Shown here in pieces: positions 38,559-46,228 of a stretch of DNA of 52,778 bases (positions within the stretch are counted from its first letter, which is position 1; each line of letters starts with the position of its first letter). Position numbers and translations under genes: made by a program. The notes under the pieces are model-generated. The model was not told the origin of the DNA and ran no database searches. It was given only the letters and a program-made list of their open reading frames with translations. Source of the stretch: Enterococcus diestrammenae (lineage in GTDB: Bacteria > Bacillota > Bacilli > Lactobacillales > Enterococcaceae); assembly GCF_009933255.1 (NCBI RefSeq), contig NZ_MAEI01000023.1, positions 1 to 52,778 on the forward strand, read 5' to 3'.

Positions 38559-38609
38559 GTGGTTTTTCGAGGTGCGGAGCTCAACGTCTAGTTTTGCGAG
38601 ACTTGGGAG

Positions 38610-40031
38610 TTATTCTGCTGTTTCCACTTCGCAATCCGGTGCTGCGGTGCTGGGGGCTTTAGCGGCTTTGCTTACTAGTTGTCGAAAATTGAAGAAAAAG
38701 TTTAAGGAGATCGAAGTCAACGCACCCGCCAAAATCCCAGAGCCAAAAATGTTTTGCACCAACTGAGGAAATTCCCCATAAAAGTGAGGGTAAACGGAAG
38801 GCAACATAGCCACACCGACACTGAGACCGATAATTAACATATTTTGATTGCCGCTAAAATCTACCTGTTTCAACATATTGACGGCACTACCGATGATGAC
38901 GCCAAAGATTGCAAAACCGACGCCTCCTAAGACGGGGGTTGGTATTGCCGCAATCACTGCTGACAATTTAGGGACAAAGCCCGCCAATAATAACATCCCA
39001 CCGGCTGCAGCCGTGGCGTAACGACTTTTTTCTTTGGACAGATCTAAAATACCTAGATTTTGTACGAAGGCGGTGGGCTGCACGGCATTGAAGCCGCCGG
39101 AGACGAAAGTTGCTAGACCTAAAGTGCGTAAAGTCTTGCTAAATTGGGCCTCATCCATCTCTTTGTCCACGATAGCATGGATTCCCATAGAGGTGCCGGA
39201 GACTTCCACCATTCCCAAAATCATCACGATCAAATAACTTGGCAGCAAGCTGAGATTCAGCTTAGGTAAACCGTAATGCCCCGGTAAATTTAAGGCGAAC
39301 CAAGGCGCGTCAGCCACTGGAGAAAGGTCCACCATGCCCATGAAGCCTGCGACAACGGTTCCGACTAACAAAGCAATCAAAATGGTTAGATTACCTAACA
39401 GGCCTTTGAGAAACTTACTCAAAATAACGTGAAATAAGAAGATCCCTAAGGCTAATAAAAAGGGCTGGAGGGGAATCGCTTGGGTCAAATCGTTGGCGGC
39501 GGTTCCCATCATCCAATGAAAGGTGTTGGGTAACAAAGCCACCCCTAACACCATTAAGTTGGTACCCACGACAATCGGCGGGAAAAAGCGTTTCAGTTTA
39601 ACCCAGACGCCGGCTAATAAAAAACAGCAGAGTCCAGCAAACATGGTACAGCCGGCCACCAATGCAAAGCCTTCCTTGATACTAGTAGCGCCTGTCAAAG
39701 TACTGGAAACCACTGGTATAACAGCGAAGTTTGCTCCCAATGCCATGGGAATTAATGGGCTAGTACGGGGGAGAAGATTTAACGACGCCAATAAGGAGCT
39801 AATCCCAGCGCAAAAAATAATAGCGCTTACAAAATAACGTGTTTCAGCCGGACTCAAGCCAGCGTTGGCGGAGATGATCAAAGGAACCGGTATAGCTGCT
39901 AAAATGGCGATGACCCCATGTTGGAAGCCTAGAGGGAGTAGCTGGCTCAAAGGTAACTTGCGATCAGTGGGAGCCGTCGTCGCAGCGGTAGCAGAGGTCG
40001 TTTTTGGCAGTGTAACAGCTTTGTCAACCAT
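38610..40031 (-). CDS. NCS2-family xanthine/uracil permease
   Basis: This 473-residue membrane protein has 12-14 hydrophobic segments and the NCS2 signature QNLGILDLSKEKSR in the C-terminal half, close to that of bacterial xanthine and uric acid transporters. AAAGGAG precedes the ATG on the minus strand. It lies downstream of xdhABC in the same direction, separated by a hairpin, so it probably supplies the hydroxylase with purines. Xanthine, hypoxanthine or urate is more likely than uracil because of the neighbours (inference). Confidence 0.9.
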   Translation of the reverse strand: MVDKAVTLPKTTSATAATTAPTDRKLPLSQLLPLGFQHGVIAILAAIPVPLIISANAGLSPAETRYFVSAIIFCAGISSLLASLNLLPRTSPLIPMALGANFAVIPVVSSTLTGATSIKEGFALVAGCTMFAGLCCFLLAGVWVKLKRFFPPIVVGTNLMVLGVALLPNTFHWMMGTAANDLTQAIPLQPFLLALGIFLFHVILSKFLKGLLGNLTILIALLVGTVVAGFMGMVDLSPVADAPWFALNLPGHYGLPKLNLSLLPSYLIVMILGMVEVSGTSMGIHAIVDKEMDEAQFSKTLRTLGLATFVSGGFNAVQPTAFVQNLGILDLSKEKSRYATAAAGGMLLLAGFVPKLSAVIAAIPTPVLGGVGFAIFGVIIGSAVNMLKQVDFSGNQNMLIIGLSVGVAMLPSVYPHFYGEFPQLVQNIFGSGILAGALTSISLNFFFNFRQLVSKAAKAPSTAAPDCEVETAE

Positions 40032-40069
40032 GGAAAAACTCCTTTCAATAGCTCATTTTTTAATGATTA

Positions 40070-40107
40070 CAAAAGCTGTGGGCAAGTTGGGATTGCCACA
40101 GCTTTTG
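40070..40107. other. Hairpin between xdhC and the permease gene
   Basis: CAAAAGCTGTGG(G)CAA pairs with TTGCCACAGCTTTTG, 15 pairs with one bulged G. Read on the minus strand no U-tract follows, so it is an attenuator or processing hairpin more than a full terminator. Confidence 0.5.
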
Positions 40108-40177
40108 CAAATGGTTAAGTGGTGAGAGGGGTAGCAAAATGACCGCTACCTGTTCACCTTTTCGGGAATAGCGCTGT

Positions 40178-40696
40178 TTATTTTTCCTGTAAATTGCGGC
40201 GTGTGGCTGTATTTTCCACCGCATCGACAATCTTTTGATATCCGGTACAGCGGCACATATTACCGGAGAGCCCTCGGCGAATTTCTTCCCGTGTCGGATT
40301 GGGTATTTCATCCAACAATGATTTACTAGAAATAATCATCCCGGGAATACAAAAGCCGCATTGGACCGCACCAGCATCCACGTATTCTTCTTGGATGTCG
40401 CTTAAAGTACCATCCGGATCGGTGATGCCTTCAATGGTGGTGACATTGTGATCTTGTGTCCACACTGCCAAGTAAAGGCAACTATCTACAGTGTGGTCAT
40501 CGATCATGACGGTACAGGCACCACATTCGCCGACGCCACAGCCTTCTTTGGTACCCATCAGACCGAATTCTTCCCGTAAGACTTCCAATAAACTTTTGCG
40601 GACATCCACGGTACAGGTGACGGGTTCGTTATTTAAAGTAAAGGTGATTGTTTGGGTTGGCACCGCTGGGAGGGCGCTAGTTGTAGGTATACTCAT
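40178..40696 (-). CDS. xdhC: Xanthine dehydrogenase iron-sulfur subunit
   Basis: This 172-residue electron-transfer subunit carries two [2Fe-2S] clusters. The plant-ferredoxin-type site is Cys53, Cys58, Cys61 and Cys73 (CGVGECGAC and DSC); the second is Cys113, Cys116, Cys148 and Cys150 (QCGFC and CRCTGYQ). It passes electrons from the molybdenum site to the FAD subunit. Size and gene order match E. coli XdhC (about 159 residues). The AGGAGG lies inside the end of xdhB, one base separates the two genes, and translation is coupled. The N-terminus is about 15 residues longer than usual and Pro/Thr-rich. Confidence 0.95.
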   Translation of the reverse strand: MSIPTTSALPAVPTQTITFTLNNEPVTCTVDVRKSLLEVLREEFGLMGTKEGCGVGECGACTVMIDDHTVDSCLYLAVWTQDHNVTTIEGITDPDGTLSDIQEEYVDAGAVQCGFCIPGMIISSKSLLDEIPNPTREEIRRGLSGNMCRCTGYQKIVDAVENTATRRNLQEK

Positions 40697-40697
40697 C

Positions 40698-41588
40698 TTA
40701 ATTGGCCTCCTTTTGATGGGCAGATGCTTTCAACGCTTCGACGATATTGCGACCTGGCAAGAGTTTTACTAAGTGGTCCCGGTATTCTTTGGAAGCCCGC
40801 CAAGAATCCCGAGTCTTGGCATCTTCTAAGCATTTTTTACCGATGGCTTTTAAGTTATCATCAGTAATCGGCAACCCTTTGGCAAACTCTTCAGCCTTCG
40901 TCATGCGAATCGGTGTCGGTGCCGCAACACCAAAGCAAATCCGTAAGTCTTCCATCACACCTGAGGATTCTTTCACCAAAGTGGCACAGCTGAGGTTGGC
41001 GATATCCAGAGCTTGGCGTTGGGCAAATTTTGTATAGTGACCAACGTAGCCTTGGTAGTCTTGGCGGCGAATTTTGATTTTTACTAAGATTTCTCCGGGA
41101 GCCAAGTCCACCCAGCCAGCACCTTTATAGAAGTCAGCGATGGGGACGTTTTTCACTCCAGTGGCGGTATGGATTTCTAACAAGGCATTATAAGCAAACA
41201 AGGTTGGGGCGCTGTCGGCGGAAGTTGCACCGTTACAGACATTGCCACCAATTGTACCAACGTTACGGGTTTGGGGTCCTCCCACCAAAGCCACAGCTTC
41301 TCCTAAAAGTGGTACGTATTGTTGGATGATCGGGTGGTGTTCAATGGTGGTGAAAGTATTCATGGCACCAATCACCACGGTCTCTTCTTCGTCTAGATAG
41401 ATTTCTTGTAGCTCAGGGATGCGGGTGATCCCGATCAAATCGCAGTCCACGTAGCCTTTTTTTAGTTCCCGGGCTTTGACTAAGACATCGGTCCCTCCCG
41501 CCACCAACCGAGCGTCAGGCTTTTCGGCGGTGATGGCAAAGACTTCTGATAAGGTTGTGGCTTCATGGTAGCCAGTAATTGCGTACAT
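40698..41588 (-). CDS. xdhB: Xanthine dehydrogenase FAD-binding subunit
   Basis: This 296-residue flavoprotein of the molybdenum hydroxylase family has the FAD-binding motifs LVAGGTDVLVKA (near residue 34) and TIGGNVCNGATSADSAP (near 112), and a C-terminal CO-dehydrogenase-flavoprotein domain (VAAPTPIRMTKAEEFAKG). The length matches E. coli XdhB (292). It takes electrons from the iron-sulfur subunit and reduces NAD+ or another acceptor in the cytoplasm. AAAGGAG precedes the ATG. About 190 bases that can form two hairpins separate it from xdhA. Confidence 0.95.
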   Translation of the reverse strand: MYAITGYHEATTLSEVFAITAEKPDARLVAGGTDVLVKARELKKGYVDCDLIGITRIPELQEIYLDEEETVVIGAMNTFTTIEHHPIIQQYVPLLGEAVALVGGPQTRNVGTIGGNVCNGATSADSAPTLFAYNALLEIHTATGVKNVPIADFYKGAGWVDLAPGEILVKIKIRRQDYQGYVGHYTKFAQRQALDIANLSCATLVKESSGVMEDLRICFGVAAPTPIRMTKAEEFAKGLPITDDNLKAIGKKCLEDAKTRDSWRASKEYRDHLVKLLPGRNIVEALKASAHQKEAN

Positions 41589-41778
41589 AATGATGCTCCT
41601 TTCTCGTACTAAGGGAATGATTTTTCAAACGGCGAAAAATCAGTTTGCTTCTCGAGGCGTATCCCACCTGTTGACATGGGGTTAAACTGATGGCTGCCAA
41701 GCGACATTGCAAGACCAGCCTCATAAGGAGGGGAGGAGCGCTTGCTTCATCTGCCCTCCTTGTGACGGTTAGTCAAAC
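41589..41778 (-). other. Intercistronic region of xdhA-xdhB with two hairpins
   Basis: One 9-bp perfect stem (TGATTTTTC/GAAAAATCA, 41618-41642) and one 8-bp stem (AAGGAGGG/CCCTCCTT near 41726-41762) are present. No gene fits here. Segmental processing of the operon message is a possible role. Confidence 0.45.
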
Positions 41779-44073
41779 TTACTCTTCAATCACGCCGGCC
41801 TGCTTTAAGGCTTCAAAGACTTTTTGAGGAGCCAAAGGAATCTGATTGATGGCGACTCCGGTAGCGTTTTTGACGGCGTTGCGAATTGCTGGTGCGGGGG
41901 AACACAAGGGATTTTCACCGAGAGATTTATTCCCATAAGGCCCTAATGGATCTTCGGACTCGATAAAGGCCATCTCAAAATCAGGTAAATCCATCGTGGT
42001 AGGGATCTTATAGTCCAACAGGTTGTTGTTCAATGGTTTGCCTTCAGGACTATAGCGTAAGCCTTCACTTAACCCAAAGGCTACCCCCATCGCCATCCCG
42101 CCTTCCACTTGACCACTTGCCAGTAGCGGATTGATAATCTTACCGGAGTCGTGGACATTCATACAGCTCAATAAGGTGATTTGACCGGTTGCTACGTCGA
42201 CTTCCACTTCGGCAAAGGTACAGCCACAGGCATAGGAGTTGTGGTGAATATTGACAGAGGATTCTGCAACGATGGCCCGGCCGTGCGCCATATCATAGAA
42301 GGAGGCCATGGCAAAGTCTGCCATGGAGACGACTAGCTGGTTGTTGTGGGCGTAGACGATATTGTTATCCACAATGTCTAGATACTCTGTGCGAATATCG
42401 TAAAGTTCCGCTGCCCGTTGCAAAATTTTGGCTTTCATCTTTTCTGCACATTTTTGCACGGCAAAACCGGTGATATAGGTTTGTCGTGAGGCATAAGCAC
42501 CAGTATCAAAGGGATCGATATCGGTATCGGTGATGGCATCTCGAATGATTTTGTCATAGCTCACCCCTAGTGTGTCGGCGGCCATTTGGCTAAAGGTTGT
42601 GTCCGAACCTTGCCCGATTTCTGTCGCTCCGAGCATCAGTTTGAAGGAACCATCTTGGATCAAAATCAAACGCGCACCAGCAACTTCTAAGCCAAAAGGA
42701 TAGGTACCAGAACCGTAAGAAAAGCTGGCAACACCGACGCCACGACGCTTATCGCCAGTTTTGTAGTTTTGGCTATCGGCGAGCTTGCGGTCATAATCAA
42801 AGGCTTCCCGTCCCCGTTTGAGGCAGTCGTTAATCTTGAAGTTGAATTGTTGCACCTGACTCAAGGAATTAAGGTAGCCCTCTGGACGAGTATTTTGCAG
42901 GCGAAAATCAATCGGGTCCATTCCAAGTTTGTCCGCTGCATCAGCAATGGCGGCTTCCAAGGCATACATCACTTGAGGAATCCCGTAGCCCCGCATCGCA
43001 CCAGCTGCAGCGATGTTGGTGTAGACCGTTTTAGCGGCATAGCGGAGATTATCCGAAGCATACAAGGCGTTGATAAAGCTGCCGCCTTTGCCCCCGATGG
43101 CGTGACCGTGGGAAGCATAACCTCCTTGGTTGCTGAGGACATCAAAGTCGATGGCGGTGATGTGCCCATCTTGTTTCACTCCGAGAGCCACTTGGTAATC
43201 AATCGCGTGACGAGTCCGCGTGTTGGCTAAGGATTCTTCGCGAGTTAAGTTGATTTTCACCGGACGACCACCACACAGCATGCTGAGAGCCACGACTAAA
43301 GGTTCAATGGTGATATCCTGTTTGTTCCCAAAACCGCCACCGATGAAAGGTTTTTTTACGCGGATTTGTGACCAGGGCAGACCTAGCGCTTGACCGATAA
43401 TCCGCCGGCAGATGTGAGGAATTTGAGTGGAACTGATGCAAATCCAGCGTTGATCTTCGCCGCGATAAGCGACTGCCACTTGTTTTTCCATGTGGGCGTG
43501 TTGTTGGACACCAGTGGAGAATTCTTCTTTAACGATCACGTCTGCTTCAGCTAGGCCGTTGTCAATCTCTCCAAAACCGACATTTGTGTTGGCAATGATG
43601 TTGTCTCGTTCTGGATGGATACGACGGGCATCAGGGGCCATAGCAGCTTGTGGTGTCAGGTAGACCGGATATTCTTTGTAGGTGACTTTGATTTTACTGA
43701 CGGCGATTTCCGCTGCTAGCTCAGTTTTGGCTACCACCGCGGCGATTTCTTCTCCATAGACGTGGATCTCGCGGTTGAGCATCAGGCGGTCTTCGATATC
43801 CCGTTTGGCGGGTATCATAGCGTAAGGGTGACCAGCTGTGGCGTATTGGTTCTGGGGCAAATCTTCCGGCAATACAATCTTGATGACGCCAGGGACTTGG
43901 CGAGCTTCAGTGAGGTCGTAGTCTACCACGCGTCCGTGGGCGATGGTGGAGCGCAAAATTTTGGCATACAGGCAGTTGCGAATGGCAAAATCATCGGTAA
44001 AATTGGCTTCCCCTTTGACTTTGGCGATGGCATCCCAGCGTGTCTCATTGTGGCCGATTGTCTGGTGTTTCAT
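41779..44073 (-). CDS. xdhA: Xanthine dehydrogenase molybdenum-binding subunit
   Basis: This 764-residue catalytic subunit binds the molybdopterin cofactor and hydroxylates purines. Family motifs: FIGGGFGNKQD, AAGAMRGYGIPQ (the substrate-binding Arg region), ATEIGQGSDT, VEGGMAMGVAFG and, near the end, the catalytic Glu in KSLGENPLCSPAPAI. The position of bovine Glu802 is Gln (GNKQ), as I recall for E. coli XdhA, so its purine preference may differ from that of the bovine enzyme. GAGGAGC precedes the ATG. First gene of the operon, with a strong promoter and structured leader. No cofactor-synthesis or insertion genes lie in the window. Confidence 0.95.
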   Translation of the reverse strand: MKHQTIGHNETRWDAIAKVKGEANFTDDFAIRNCLYAKILRSTIAHGRVVDYDLTEARQVPGVIKIVLPEDLPQNQYATAGHPYAMIPAKRDIEDRLMLNREIHVYGEEIAAVVAKTELAAEIAVSKIKVTYKEYPVYLTPQAAMAPDARRIHPERDNIIANTNVGFGEIDNGLAEADVIVKEEFSTGVQQHAHMEKQVAVAYRGEDQRWICISSTQIPHICRRIIGQALGLPWSQIRVKKPFIGGGFGNKQDITIEPLVVALSMLCGGRPVKINLTREESLANTRTRHAIDYQVALGVKQDGHITAIDFDVLSNQGGYASHGHAIGGKGGSFINALYASDNLRYAAKTVYTNIAAAGAMRGYGIPQVMYALEAAIADAADKLGMDPIDFRLQNTRPEGYLNSLSQVQQFNFKINDCLKRGREAFDYDRKLADSQNYKTGDKRRGVGVASFSYGSGTYPFGLEVAGARLILIQDGSFKLMLGATEIGQGSDTTFSQMAADTLGVSYDKIIRDAITDTDIDPFDTGAYASRQTYITGFAVQKCAEKMKAKILQRAAELYDIRTEYLDIVDNNIVYAHNNQLVVSMADFAMASFYDMAHGRAIVAESSVNIHHNSYACGCTFAEVEVDVATGQITLLSCMNVHDSGKIINPLLASGQVEGGMAMGVAFGLSEGLRYSPEGKPLNNNLLDYKIPTTMDLPDFEMAFIESEDPLGPYGNKSLGENPLCSPAPAIRNAVKNATGVAINQIPLAPQKVFEALKQAGVIEE

Positions 44074-44127
44074 GTAAAAGCTCCTCTCTTATAAAACTTT
44101 GATTTTGCAAAATAATATTTTTTAGTG

Positions 44128-44175
44128 GCGGTTGTAAAAAAAGATGCGTCTAGGGTACGCAGATTTTGTAACCGC
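44128..44175 (-). promoter_or_regulatory. Structured leader of the xdh operon
   Basis: On the minus strand GCGGTT...AACCGC closes a 48-base element with a further TGCG/CGCA inner stem. It starts about ten bases after the predicted start point and lies 55 bases before xdhA. It could be an operator (the ends are symmetric) or an RNA switch. I cannot match it to a known riboswitch. Confidence 0.4.
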
Positions 44176-44191
44176 TTTAATTACAGTGAGA

Positions 44192-44220
44192 ATTGTAGCA
44201 CTGCCTGTCGGGAAGGGCAA
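44192..44220 (-). promoter_or_regulatory. Predicted promoter of the xdhABC operon
   Basis: On the minus strand TTGCCC (44215-44220), 17 bases, then TACAAT (44192-44197), preceded by TGC as an extended -10. Transcription would start near 44185 and leave a leader of about 110 bases. Confidence 0.6.
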
Positions 44221-44758
44221 TTGGGATTTTCTTCAGATAACGTTCCTTTACTTTGAAGGTGCCGCTTTTTTAAAATACGAGGCAGCAGTTGGCGTCCGCT
44301 TGAGGAAATGCGATTGGTTGGTCGTAGTAAATCGTTTAAAAAATAACGATGATAATCGTTTTCAATTGGAGATTTCATTAAGAAATAGGTTTTTGAATAC
44401 TGATACAATGGTTTTAAATTGAAAAACCGTTAGCGCTATACTTTTTGAATTATAACGAAAGACCAGAAGAGCTGGTAGCTGTTTCTTCTGATAGTAGCTG
44501 ACTTTTTATCCCCAGTTAGCCAACGAGTTTTTTTAGATAAAACTAGCTGGCCTTCGCGTATCTTACGGATAGCAAACCTTGTTGGTAGCAATTCTTGCCG
44601 GTTTAATCATCCGCGGGGGATCGCTTATCCAGTCAACAAATCATGTCCTCAGAAATCTTTCGCCTAGCTTTGCTTTGCTTCTTAAGCTGAAAGACTTGCT
44701 TCTCGCTAGGTTTTTTACAGAGGATTCTGAAAACTCGTCATTTTACGGTGGAAAAGCT
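44221..44758. other. Long intergenic region without a recognisable gene
   Basis: About 540 bases between the divergent xdh promoter and the M50 gene hold only short open frames without ribosome binding sites. It contains a perfect inverted repeat AACGAT-GATA-ATCGTT (44345-44360) overlapping TGATAATCGTTTTCA, which fits a Fur-type box at 13 of 15 positions, and several A/T-rich hairpins near 44465-44565. An undetected small RNA is possible. Confidence 0.4.
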
Positions 44759-44766
44759 GTTATACT
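44758..44766 (+). promoter_or_regulatory. Predicted extended -10 promoter of the M50 gene
   Basis: TGTTATACT has the TG-N-TATACT form of an extended -10 element. There is no good -35 box. The leader would be about 43 bases. Confidence 0.45.
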
Positions 44767-44815
44767 TGAAGAAAAATGGGTCACGGGGTTGTTTGACGAA
44801 TAATAGGAGGCATCT

Positions 44816-45937
44816 ATGAAAAAGTTTTTACCGATTTTAGTGGTGGTAGCAGTGATTGGCTTTGGGGGAGGTCTGCTGGCAGGTGGGGCAGATAGCTCAG
44901 TGCTTGTCGGAAATCTAGATCCAGATCAGCTGATCAAGGACCTTGTTTTGGTTAGCTTAGCACTGCTGGTTTCGTTTTTCTTACAGATTATCATTCATGA
45001 GCTGGGTCATTTGGTGATGGGGTTTTTCAGCGGCTATCGCTTTGTCAGTTTTCGCATCATGAATCTGCTAATTGCGAAAAATGACCAAGGAAAGCTACAG
45101 GTGACGCAGTATGCTGTCGCTGGTACTGGCGGGCAGTGCTTGATGGCGCCACCGGCATACCGAGAAGCGGGGTTTCCCTATAGACGTTACCTTTGGGGCG
45201 GGGTTTTGGCTAATGCTGTGGCGAGTTTTTTGGTTTGGCTGATGTTAGGGAGTCGTTCGCTTTTTGGGCTGGCCTTTGTTTTTGTTGGTATTTTGATGGT
45301 TGTCACTAATGGCTTACCGATGCAATACAATGATGCCCGAACGATTCAGTTGGCCGGGCAAAGTTCAAATAACCAACGCATCCTCTACAATGGCTTGGCG
45401 ATCAATCAACTCTCTGCAAAAGGGGTGACTTACACGGAGATGCCCGACGAACTTTTTGCCCTGGTGCCGCCGGTTCCCCAATATACCTACCTTAATACCC
45501 AGCAAGAACTGATGCGGGTCAATCGATTAATGGACGAAGGGCGGTTGGAAGCGGCGTGGGATTTATTGGAAGATTTGTGGAGCAAAAAGGACCAAATCGC
45601 GTTTCCGCACTATCAAGGGGCCATCGCAGGAGAGTTGATGGGATTGTTATGTTTGCTAGCGCCCACTGATCCTCGGATTGCTACCCTCTGGCAAACCCCT
45701 CGGCTGCAACAACTGTTGCAACAGCCGTTGATGGGCACTTTTCGCCTAAAAGCGCTTCACGCCAAAGTGGTGGAAAAAGACGATATCAAAGCAATCCAGC
45801 TCCTACAAGAAGGTTTGACAAAAAAAGATAAGATGCCAACGTTCGGCGAAGCAAAGTTGGAGGAAAAATTGCTGAGACATTTATTGACTTGTTGGCAAGC
45901 TTCTGGTGAACTAGTGACGCCAGGTGACAGCGAATAA
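44816..45937 (+). CDS. M50-type membrane metalloprotease homologue
   Basis: This 373-residue protein has a hydrophobic N-terminus, then the zinc motif HELGH at His61-Glu62-His65 inside a membrane segment (IIIHELGHLVMG), and about four membrane segments up to residue 175. The last 190 residues are soluble and helix-rich, with a tetratricopeptide-like look (MDEGRLEAAWDLLEDLW). A second conserved Asp-containing motif of site-2 proteases may be ...NDARTIQ near 180. Such proteins cleave or handle membrane proteins, but the substrate is unknown. AGGAGG (44805-44810) precedes the ATG. It is transcribed toward the patatin gene. Confidence 0.8.
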   Translation: MKKFLPILVVVAVIGFGGGLLAGGADSSVLVGNLDPDQLIKDLVLVSLALLVSFFLQIIIHELGHLVMGFFSGYRFVSFRIMNLLIAKNDQGKLQVTQYAVAGTGGQCLMAPPAYREAGFPYRRYLWGGVLANAVASFLVWLMLGSRSLFGLAFVFVGILMVVTNGLPMQYNDARTIQLAGQSSNNQRILYNGLAINQLSAKGVTYTEMPDELFALVPPVPQYTYLNTQQELMRVNRLMDEGRLEAAWDLLEDLWSKKDQIAFPHYQGAIAGELMGLLCLLAPTDPRIATLWQTPRLQQLLQQPLMGTFRLKALHAKVVEKDDIKAIQLLQEGLTKKDKMPTFGEAKLEEKLLRHLLTCWQASGELVTPGDSE

Positions 45938-46086
45938 AGGTCGTTAAAAAATATCGGAGCTTTGAGGAAAGGCTGGGATCAATCATATCAGACGGCTTTA
46001 GTCTAGCAATACTTGTCTTCGTAAATGGGCTCGACCACTCCTTTGCAAAGGATGGAAGCCGGATTTTTTAAGGGGAGCCTGCTGCA

Positions 46087-46095
46087 TGGTATACT
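46087..46095 (+). promoter_or_regulatory. Predicted extended -10 promoter of the patatin gene
   Basis: TGGTATACT fits TG-N-TATAAT at all but one base. It lies inside the open frame upstream of the patatin gene, which argues that the true start codon is further right. Confidence 0.4.
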
Positions 46096-46228
46096 TAATA
46101 AGAATATTCTGGTGACAGATAGGAGCGCGTGGGACAGCAAAGCCTCATCGAAAACTGCAACAATGATGGCTGAGTTTCTGTTCCTAACCGTTGTTTTTGT
46201 CAGAAATGAGGAAATAGGGGGGACCCAT

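Noticed and set aside
44144..44422. Possible 92-residue gene upstream of the M50 gene
   Set aside because: There is no ribosome binding site, the start overlaps the structured xdh leader, and the sequence does not look like a folded protein.
46025..46228. Upstream extension of the patatin frame as coding sequence
   Set aside because: It lacks a ribosome binding site at its first ATG and contains a likely promoter element.
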